Assembly (NCBI GenBank): GCA_946007445.1
Contig: CAMGAL010000107.1
Location: 1-7,213 of the forward strand
Origin: an uncultured Mediterranea sp.
Lineage (GTDB): Bacteria; Bacteroidota; Bacteroidia; Bacteroidales; Bacteroidaceae
DNA length: 7,213 nucleotides
Direction: 5' to 3'
Position 1 is the stretch's first letter; the number at the start of each line of letters is the position of its first letter. Below the pieces are notes generated by a model. That model was not told the origin of the DNA. It made no database searches and saw nothing but the letters and a program-made list of their open reading frames with translations. The translations under genes were made by a program, and so were the position numbers. This document shows positions 1-5,720 of this stretch, one piece after another.

Positions 1-2
1 CG

Positions 3-1868
3 TCCTTCTTTTTCCTGCCCCCGAGTGCCGCTGCCGCCTGTGCCTCCATCTCGGATGCGGTGGCAGGACTTGCCGCTTCCACCGCGCTGGCTGTTTCTGA
101 TATTCCCTTCAACGGCCCCATCTCGGAGGTCCGCGTAGCCCGCATCAACGGAGAGTTTGTCATCAACCCCACCTTCGAACAGCTGGAACAGGCCGATATG
201 GACCTGATGGTAGGTGCCACCTACGAGAACATCATGATGGTGGAGGGCGAGATGAAGGAGGTCAGCGAGCAAGACCTGCTGGCTGCCCTGAAGGCTGCCC
301 ACGAGGCCATCAAGCCGATGTGCAAGGCACAGATGGAGCTGGCCGAAGAGGTAGGCTCGACCGTGAAGCGCGAATACTGCCACGAGGTGAACGACGAAGA
401 GCTGCGCAAGGCTGTGCGCGAGGCTTGCTACGACAAGGCTTACGCCATTGCCCATGAGGGCAACCGCGACAAGCACGCCCGCGAGGATGCCTTCGCCGCC
501 ATCTGCGAGGAGTTCAAGGCCCAGTTTACCGAAGAGGAGCTGGAGGAGAAGGCTCCGCTGATAGACCGCTACTACCACGACGTGGAGCGCGACGCCATGC
601 GCCGCTGCGTGCTCGACGAGGGCAAGCGCCTGGATGGCCGCAAGACCACGGAGATACGCCCCATCTGGTGCGAGGTAGGCACCCTGCCCGGCCCCCACGG
701 CTCGGCCATCTTCACCCGCGGTGAGACGCAGTCGCTCTCGACCGCCACGCTAGGTACGAAGCTCGACGAGAAGATCATCGACGACGTGCTGGTGCATGGC
801 AAGGAGCGCTTCCTGCTGCACTACAACTTCCCCCCGTTCTCGACGGGCGAAGCCAAGGCACAGCGTGGCGTGGGCCGTCGCGAGATTGGCCACGGACACC
901 TGGCATGGCGTGCGCTGAAGGGCCAGATTCCCGCCGACTACCCCTATGTAGTGCGCGTGGTATCAGACATCCTGGAGTCGAACGGCTCATCGTCGATGGC
1001 TACCGTATGTGCCGGCACACTGGCGCTGATGGATGCCGGCGTGAAGATTGCCAACCCCGTATCAGGTATCGCCATGGGCCTCATCAAGAACCCCGGCGAG
1101 GACAAGTATGCGGTGCTGAGCGCCATCCTGGGTGTCGAAGACCACCTGGGCGACATCGACTTCAAGGTGACCGGCACGAAGAACGGCATCACCGCCACCC
1201 AGATGGACATCAAGTGCGCCGGACTGACCTACGCCATCCAGGAGAAGGCCTTGCTGCAGGCCAAGGAGGGCCGCGAGTACATCCTGGGCAAACTGACCGA
1301 CTGCCTGGCCGAGCCTCGCGCTGACCTGAAGCCGCACGCTCCGCGCATCGAGATGATGACCATCCCCAAGGAGTTCATCGGCGCCGTCATCGGCCCGGGC
1401 GGAAAGATCATCCAGGGTATGCAGGAAGAGACCGGTGCCACCATCACCATCGAGGAGGTGGACAACATCGGCAAGATTGAGATTGCCGGCACCTGCAAGC
1501 AGAGCATCGACGATGCCATCCGCCTCATCAAGGCCATCGTGGCCGTGCCCGAGGTGGGCGAGGTGTACAAGGGCAAGGTGCGCAGCATCATGCCTTACGG
1601 TGCCTTTGTGGAGTTCCTGCCGGGCAAGGACGGCCTGCTGCACATCTCCGAGATAGACTGGAAGCGCCTGGAGACGGTGGAAGAGGCCGGCATCAAGGAG
1701 GGCGACGAAATCGAAGTGAAGCTGCTGGACATCGACCCCAAGACGGGCAAGTTCAAGCTCTCTCACCGCGTCCTGATGCCCAAACCCGAAGGCTATCAGG
1801 AGCGCCCCGAGCGTGGCGAACGCCGCGAGCGTCGTGAGCGCCGCGACCGTGGCGACCGCAAGGAGTAA
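3..1868 (+). CDS. pnp: Polyribonucleotide nucleotidyltransferase (PNPase), 5'-truncated by window edge
   Basis: PNPase degrades RNA 3' to 5' by phosphorolysis, releasing nucleoside diphosphates, as a cytoplasmic trimer. The frame is open to position 3, so the first ~130 residues are off-window and the GTG at 60 is internal. Visible in order: the end of the first RNase PH domain ([20 protein letters not shown], to ~200); the all-helical linker (~240-600); the catalytic second RNase PH domain (~630-1290), with [16 protein letters not shown], the phosphate-binding SNGSSSMA (~978-1001), and residues equivalent to E. coli Asp486, Asp492 and Lys494 at codons 1140, 1158 and 1164; a KH domain (~1360-1530, [15 protein letters not shown]); an S1 domain (~1551-1770); and a short Arg/Glu-rich tail (~1797-1865). 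All catalytic elements that should be in view are intact. The first ~17 codons match the family poorly (see findings). The gene ends in TAA, followed by a terminator, so it is the last gene of its transcription unit or monocistronic. Confidence 0.96.
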   Translation, partial: SFFFLPPSAAAACASISDAVAGLAASTALAVSDIPFNGPISEVRVARINGEFVINPTFEQLEQADMDLMVGATYENIMMVEGEMKEVSEQDLLAALKAAHEAIKPMCKAQMELAEEVGSTVKREYCHEVNDEELRKAVREACYDKAYAIAHEGNRDKHAREDAFAAICEEFKAQFTEEELEEKAPLIDRYYHDVERDAMRRCVLDEGKRLDGRKTTEIRPIWCEVGTLPGPHGSAIFTRGETQSLSTATLGTKLDEKIIDDVLVHGKERFLLHYNFPPFSTGEAKAQRGVGRREIGHGHLAWRALKGQIPADYPYVVRVVSDILESNGSSSMATVCAGTLALMDAGVKIANPVSGIAMGLIKNPGEDKYAVLSAILGVEDHLGDIDFKVTGTKNGITATQMDIKCAGLTYAIQEKALLQAKEGREYILGKLTDCLAEPRADLKPHAPRIEMMTIPKEFIGAVIGPGGKIIQGMQEETGATITIEEVDNIGKIEIAGTCKQSIDDAIRLIKAIVAVPEVGEVYKGKVRSIMPYGAFVEFLPGKDGLLHISEIDWKRLETVEEAGIKEGDEIEVKLLDIDPKTGKFKLSHRVLMPKPEGYQERPERGERRERRERRDRGDRKE

Positions 1869-1898
1869 AAACGACAGAGATATATTATCATAGAAAAG

Positions 1899-1940
1899 AA
1901 GGGTGTGCCGAGAGACAAGGTTGTATCGGCACACCTTTTT
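1899..1940 (+). terminator. Rho-independent terminator after pnp
   Basis: A perfect 10-bp stem (1902-1911 GGTGTGCCGA with 1926-1935 TCGGCACACC) is extended by a G-U pair and two A-U pairs (1899-1901 with 1936-1938). The loop is 14 nt (1912-1925) and a run of five T follows (1936-1940). It starts about 30 nt after the pnp stop codon and ends only 19 nt before the ATG of the next gene. It most likely ends the pnp transcript. Because it sits in the leader of the GTPase gene, it could also attenuate read-through into that gene. Confidence 0.88.
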
Positions 1941-1959
1941 ATCTAAACAACCACTGATC

Positions 1960-3189
1960 ATGAAGACAAAAGACATTCCCGTACTGCTGCTGACCGGCTA
2001 TCTGGGAAGCGGCAAGACCACCTTGGTCAACCATATCCTATCCAACAAGCGGGGCATACGCTTCGCCGTCATCGTCAACGACATCGGCGAGGTGAACATC
2101 GACGCCGACCTCATACAGAAAGGAGGGGTCGTGGGCAAGAAGGACGAGAGCCTGGTGGCCCTGCAGAACGGCTGCATCTGCTGCACGCTGAAGATGGACC
2201 TCATCGAGCAGATTCAGGACATCCTGCAGATGCAGCGCTTCGACTACATCGTCATCGAGGCCAGCGGCATCTGTGAGCCCGAGCCCATTGCCCGCACCAT
2301 CTGCTCCATCCCCCTGATGGGCCAGAACTCCGTGCGTCATGGCATTCCCCGCCTCGACTGCATCGTCACCGTGGTCGATGCCCTGCGCCTGCAGAGTGAG
2401 TTTGCCTGCGGCGACAAGCTGACCCGCCAAGGCATTGACGACGAGGACATCGAGAACCGCATCATCCAGCAGATAGAGTTCTGCAACCTCATCCTGCTCA
2501 ACAAGGCCTCTGAGGTGGCACCCGAGGAGCTGGCCCGCATCAAGCAGATTGTCCGCACCCTGCAGCCCGCTGCCGACATCGTGGAGTGCGACTACGCCGA
2601 GGTGGACCTGGAGCGCCTGGTGGACACGCACCTCTTCCACTTCGAGCGCGTGGCTACCTCTGCCGGATGGATTCGCGAAATCGAACGCCAGGCCACCGAA
2701 GAGGAGGAGCACGAGGCCAAGCATCCGCACGAGCATCATCACCACGAGCATGAGGAGCATGAGCATGAGCATCATCACCACCACCACCACGACCACGACC
2801 ATGAGGAGGGCGAAGCCGAGGAGTATGGCATCGGCACGTTCGTCTACTACCGCCGTCCCGCCTTCGACATCCACAAGTTCGACCACTTCGTGGCGACCCG
2901 CTGGCCCAAGAACGTCATCCGCGCCAAGGGCGTATGCTACTTCAGCCACAACCGCGATATGTCCTACCTCTTCGAGCAGGCCGGCGTGCAGAAGAAGCTG
3001 ACCGAAGCCGGACAGTGGTATGCCACCGCGCCCGAAGAAGACCTCATCCAGCTCATGAAAGAGGAGCCGGGCCTGCTGCGCGACTGGGACGACCAGTACG
3101 GCGACCGCATGGAGAAGCTGGTCTTCATCGGCCAGCACCTCGACAAGGAGCAGCTCACGCGTGACCTGGATGCCTGCCTGGAGATATAA
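1960..3189 (+). CDS. CobW/COG0523 (G3E) family GTPase with His-rich loop, putative metallochaperone
   Basis: The predicted product has 409 residues. G3E GTPases of the COG0523 group use GTP hydrolysis to deliver metal (zinc, cobalt, nickel) to client proteins in the cytoplasm. Seen here: P-loop GYLGSGKT at residues 13-20; the metal-binding CxCC signature (NGCICCTL, Cys72, Cys74, Cys75); the EASGICEP segment near residue 100; NKAS at 181-184 where NKxD is usual; a loop at residues 251-281 with 19 His in 31 positions, mixed with Glu/Asp; and a CobW C-terminal domain from about residue 289, ending in WDDQYGDRMEKLVFIGQ. The ATG at 1960 is chosen because the P-loop should lie near the N-terminus, and the upstream in-frame GTG at 1903 is inside the terminator stem. 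No clear Shine-Dalgarno is seen. The GDR...LVFIG ending resembles the YciC/ZagA zinc-responsive subgroup, so zinc is the best guess. No cobalamin gene is nearby, so a CobW role in B12 synthesis is not supported. Confidence 0.92.
   Translation: MKTKDIPVLLLTGYLGSGKTTLVNHILSNKRGIRFAVIVNDIGEVNIDADLIQKGGVVGKKDESLVALQNGCICCTLKMDLIEQIQDILQMQRFDYIVIEASGICEPEPIARTICSIPLMGQNSVRHGIPRLDCIVTVVDALRLQSEFACGDKLTRQGIDDEDIENRIIQQIEFCNLILLNKASEVAPEELARIKQIVRTLQPAADIVECDYAEVDLERLVDTHLFHFERVATSAGWIREIERQATEEEEHEAKHPHEHHHHEHEEHEHEHHHHHHHDHDHEEGEAEEYGIGTFVYYRRPAFDIHKFDHFVATRWPKNVIRAKGVCYFSHNRDMSYLFEQAGVQKKLTEAGQWYATAPEEDLIQLMKEEPGLLRDWDDQYGDRMEKLVFIGQHLDKEQLTRDLDACLEI
2710..2802 (+). repeat. His/Glu low-complexity codon repeat within the GTPase gene
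   Basis: This in-frame stretch consists mainly of CAT/CAC codons alternating with GAG and GAC, including tandem GAGCAT units around 2755-2772 and a run of seven His codons at 2770-2790. It encodes 19 His in 31 residues between the GTPase core and the C-terminal domain. His-rich linkers of this kind are common in COG0523 proteins and are taken to bind or buffer divalent metal. The repetitive DNA could change length by slippage. Confidence 0.85.
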
Positions 3190-3211
3190 TGTGCTGCAAA
3201 GAGTGACCGTG

Positions 3212-3242
3212 CCGCAGGAGAAGATGGAGATGATCCTGCCGG
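3212..3242. terminator. Weak hairpin between convergent genes, possible bidirectional terminator
   Basis: In the 60-bp gap between the convergent GTPase and hydrolase genes, CCGCAGGA (3212-3219) can pair with TCCTGCCGG (3234-3242) if one C is bulged, leaving a 14-nt loop. Neither strand has a T-run after it, so it is not a standard intrinsic terminator. It is the only structure seen here, and two convergent transcripts must end around this point or overlap. Confidence 0.25.
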
Positions 3243-3249
3243 ATTGATG

Positions 3250-4407
3250 TCAAGGCTTCAGCCAGCGGTCAAAGAACTGCAGGGTGGCTTCCTGCATGGC
3301 GCGGCTGAAGAAGTGTTTCTCTTCCCATAGCCGGGTGGTAAGGCGGTCGTCCGCCTGTTGGCTCTGCCACACCTGCCGCATGATGCGGTAGGCATCCTCC
3401 ACTCCGGCTACAGGGAAGAGTTTGTCTTTCGTGCCGTTGAAGAAGAGGGTGGGCTTGGGACAAGCCATGGCGGCCACGTGCGGATAGTCCATGTATCGGC
3501 GCAGGGCGGGGATGAGCATGGAGTAGGCGGAGCCCCCCTTGTTCTGGTTGTTGGTGAGCGTCATGAGATGTTCGGGGGTGTTCATCCAGCAGCTGGAGGG
3601 CGAGGCAGCCACCACATCGGTCAGGGCGCTACACATCCACGAGCGGTAGGCACCCATCGAAAAGCCGAGGCACCCCACGCGACGGGCATCCACACAGGGG
3701 AGGGAAGCCAAGAATTCGGCGCTGCGCACGTCGTCGATGTTAATGAAGGCGCCCCACGACCCGCCCATCTGCAGGAAGTTGGAAGCCAAGGCCTGCTGGT
3801 CGTCGTACTTCACCCCATCGGTGCGTCCGCGTTCGCCCCAGAAGAGGGCATCGACCGCGAGCACCACATAGCCATGGGCAGCAAAGAAGTCGCCTGTATA
3901 GAGGTCGTCGTAGCAGCGGTGGGCCCAGTCGTCGGCATCGGCGAGGAGTTCGGCGGACACGCCAAAGGGACGCACCATCTTCTCCTTGCCGATGGTGAAG
4001 TGGGCGCCGTGGTCGTGCAGCATCAGGACGGCAGGGAAGGGGCCTTCGCCGTCGGGCACCAACAGGTAGGCGGGCACGCGGCACCACTCCGACACGTTGA
4101 ACCACACCCGGCGCACCTCGTAGCCCTCACGCCGCTCGGTGGCAGTGACCTCCATGCGATAGTCCGTAGGGGCCGGGGGCAGGTTCTGCATGGTCTCCAT
4201 CACCACCTCGCGGGCCTGCCGCTTCCACTTCTTGAAGGAACGGACGGGGGCATGGCCCCACGCCCAGGGGAAGGTGAGCTGTGCCTTCATCTGCTGGTAG
4301 AAGGCAGGCATGTTCTTCAGCAGGCCATAGCGCAAGGTGTCTGCTTCTTGGGAGTGGGCTGTGAGGACAAAGCTGCACAGCCCGAGGAGGAGAATCAGTT
4401 GCTTCAT
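3250..4407 (-). CDS. Secreted alpha/beta hydrolase, Abhydrolase_7-like, probable carbohydrate acyl esterase
   Basis: The predicted product has 385 residues. It begins with a type I signal peptide (MKQLILLLGLCSFVLTAHS, likely cut after Ser19 at AHS|Q). Cys11 is not in a good lipobox, so a lipoprotein is less likely. The body is an alpha/beta hydrolase: a strand-rich segment leading to the VLMLHDHG oxyanion-region motif, nucleophile elbow GFSMG (Ser250, codon 3658-3660), Asp328 in NGTKDKLFP and His365 in EEKHFFS, so a complete Ser-Asp-His triad is visible. The N-terminal KKWKRQAREVV...PPAP segment resembles the Pfam Abhydrolase_7 family and related acetyl xylan esterases. The ATG at 4407 is chosen over an in-frame start at 4566 because it gives a signal peptide and overlaps the upstream stop by ATGA, suggesting translational coupling. 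As third gene of a pectin esterase operon it probably deacylates pectin or its fragments. The substrate is inferred from context only. Confidence 0.88.
   Translation of the reverse strand: MKQLILLLGLCSFVLTAHSQEADTLRYGLLKNMPAFYQQMKAQLTFPWAWGHAPVRSFKKWKRQAREVVMETMQNLPPAPTDYRMEVTATERREGYEVRRVWFNVSEWCRVPAYLLVPDGEGPFPAVLMLHDHGAHFTIGKEKMVRPFGVSAELLADADDWAHRCYDDLYTGDFFAAHGYVVLAVDALFWGERGRTDGVKYDDQQALASNFLQMGGSWGAFINIDDVRSAEFLASLPCVDARRVGCLGFSMGAYRSWMCSALTDVVAASPSSCWMNTPEHLMTLTNNQNKGGSAYSMLIPALRRYMDYPHVAAMACPKPTLFFNGTKDKLFPVAGVEDAYRIMRQVWQSQQADDRLTTRLWEEKHFFSRAMQEATLQFFDRWLKP
4404..4407 (-). other. ATGA stop/start overlap coupling two esterase genes
   Basis: On the minus strand, ATGA holds the start codon of the downstream Abhydrolase_7-like gene (ATG, 4407-4405) and the stop of the upstream AXE1-like gene (TGA, 4406-4404). 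This 4-nt overlap is a classic sign of translational coupling and supports both start choices and one shared transcript. Confidence 0.85.
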
Positions 4408-5711
4408 TTCAAGTGTTTCTGAATCCAGGTCAGGTGGCCCCGTTCGGTCTCTTCGGAGGTCCAATGCTCGTTGATGGGCGTGATGAGGCTCTCCTTGGGG
4501 CAGGTCAGCACGTTCCATACGGCATAGCTGGTGGTGGGCGGACAGGTATCGTCGTTGTAGCCCCACGTCATGTAGGTGGCAGCCTTCACCAAGCGGGCAA
4601 AGTTCACCACGTCGTAGTAGGCCATGGTACGCAGGTGCTGCTCAGTGCCGATGCCCTCCACACGCGAGTAGTGGGGATAGCCGTCGGCACGACGAGCCTT
4701 GAAGCCGGCCATGTCGCTGAGGGCGGGGTGATTGGCCACACACTGCGTGACGCGAGGGTCGAGTCCGGCAGTCACCAGGGCCAGTGCCCCACCCTGGCTG
4801 CCTCCTTGCACGGCCACGTTCTTGCCATCCCACTCGGGCAGCGAGGTGAGCAGGTCAATGGCCCGCACACAAGCCAGGTAGACGCGCTTCATGTAGTAGT
4901 TGTCGGGGTTGTCCAGTCCATTGAGCAGATAGCCGTTCTCACGACCGTTGAAGGCGTTGCTGATTTCCTTGAACTCCTCCTCACTCAAGGTGGGGTTGAG
5001 CCCGTGTATCTCCATCTCGAAGCGGATGCAGCCCTCTTCGGCATAATACTTATGGCGCAGAGGAGCCTTGATGGTCTTGATGCCTGCTCCCGGCGGACAG
5101 AGCACAACGGGATGGCTGCCTTTCTGAGCCCCTTTGGGATAGAACAGATAGCCATAAACGGCCTGGCCACGGGCATTGAGCTGGAGCTTCACCAAGTAGC
5201 ACTCCACCCGGTCGGTGCAATACTCAGGAGCCAAGCTCTTCGTATAGCGCAGGGGGAACTTGGCCTGCTCTTGCAGGTTGGCTTGCCAGAAGGCTTCGAA
5301 GTCCTTGGGCATCTGCGTGTAGGGCTGGATTTGGTCGGCGGAGAAGCCTACCTTGATGTGATGCTTATAGCTCTTGCCATCGAGGGTTGCCGTGAGCCGG
5401 CAGTCGCGAAAGCCGGGCTTGGACATAGTGCCCAAGGCGATGGTGGCGCGTCCGTTCTTCAAGGTGACACTGCCCTGACGGTCGGCCGACATCAGGTCGT
5501 CGGCCAGTTCATAGTTCACCACCACACCGTCTTGGGGGATGCCATAGCGGTAGAACTGCACCTCGATGGTGGCCTTTTCGCCGGTGCGATAGAGCCAATC
5601 GGCGTGATTGGGGACGGTGACCCACAGCACATCGCTGCGGTAGGGATAGTTCTCGGCTGCCACCACGAGGGTCAGCAGCAAGGAGAGGAGGCTGGATAGG
5701 AGTCGTTTCAT
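4404..5711 (-). CDS. Secreted acetyl xylan esterase-like (AXE1/CE7-type) acetyl esterase
   Basis: The predicted product has 435 residues. A signal peptide (MKRLLSSLLSLLLTLVVAA, cut about residue 19) sends it to the periplasm or cell surface. Residues ~20-125 form an extra N-terminal region rich in predicted beta strands. The AXE1-type hydrolase follows from about residue 130 (PKDFEAFWQ, typical of the start of this fold). The triad is visible: Ser305 in GGSQGG (codon 4797-4799), Asp387 in YNDDTCPPT (codon 4551-4553) and His426 in ERGHLTW (codon 4434-4436), each placed as in CE7 cephalosporin-C deacetylase/acetyl xylan esterases. It is longer than simple CE7 enzymes (~320 residues) because of the N-terminal domain, a layout I associate with Bacteroidota polysaccharide loci. 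The CE12-CE8 gene ends 9 bp upstream, so they are probably cotranscribed. Acetyl ester hydrolysis is well supported. Pectin as substrate is inferred from the operon, and xylan or another acetylated glycan remains possible. Confidence 0.92.
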   Translation of the reverse strand: MKRLLSSLLSLLLTLVVAAENYPYRSDVLWVTVPNHADWLYRTGEKATIEVQFYRYGIPQDGVVVNYELADDLMSADRQGSVTLKNGRATIALGTMSKPGFRDCRLTATLDGKSYKHHIKVGFSADQIQPYTQMPKDFEAFWQANLQEQAKFPLRYTKSLAPEYCTDRVECYLVKLQLNARGQAVYGYLFYPKGAQKGSHPVVLCPPGAGIKTIKAPLRHKYYAEEGCIRFEMEIHGLNPTLSEEEFKEISNAFNGRENGYLLNGLDNPDNYYMKRVYLACVRAIDLLTSLPEWDGKNVAVQGGSQGGALALVTAGLDPRVTQCVANHPALSDMAGFKARRADGYPHYSRVEGIGTEQHLRTMAYYDVVNFARLVKAATYMTWGYNDDTCPPTTSYAVWNVLTCPKESLITPINEHWTSEETERGHLTWIQKHLK

Positions 5712-5720
5712 ACGCTATGA

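Noticed and set aside
1903..1959. An upstream GTG start that would add 19 residues to the GTPase.
   Set aside because: It lies inside the terminator stem, the added residues look non-conserved, and the P-loop is correctly placed from the ATG at 1960.
1062..1976. A 304-codon minus-strand frame opposite the end of pnp.
   Set aside because: It overlaps conserved KH and S1 coding sequence and crosses the terminator; no domain recognised.
2038..3138. A 366-codon minus-strand open frame opposite the GTPase, with a hydrophobic Val/Met/Leu run.
   Set aside because: The apparent membrane-like run is just the reverse complement of the His/Glu codon repeat (CAT/CAC/GAG read as ATG/GTG/CTC).
3358..4422. 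A 354-codon plus-strand open frame opposite the Abhydrolase_7-like gene.
   Set aside because: Same reason: a composition-driven shadow of a well-supported gene, with no recognisable domain or signal peptide.
4408..4566. A 53-residue N-terminal extension of the Abhydrolase_7-like protein.
   Set aside because: It lies wholly within the upstream esterase gene and would bury the clear signal peptide beginning at 4407.
4413..5699. A 428-codon open frame on the plus strand opposite the AXE1-like esterase.
   Set aside because: It is antisense to a gene with signal peptide and full catalytic triad. Long antisense frames are expected in G+C-rich coding DNA, and its translation (His/Gly/Val-rich) shows no family motif.
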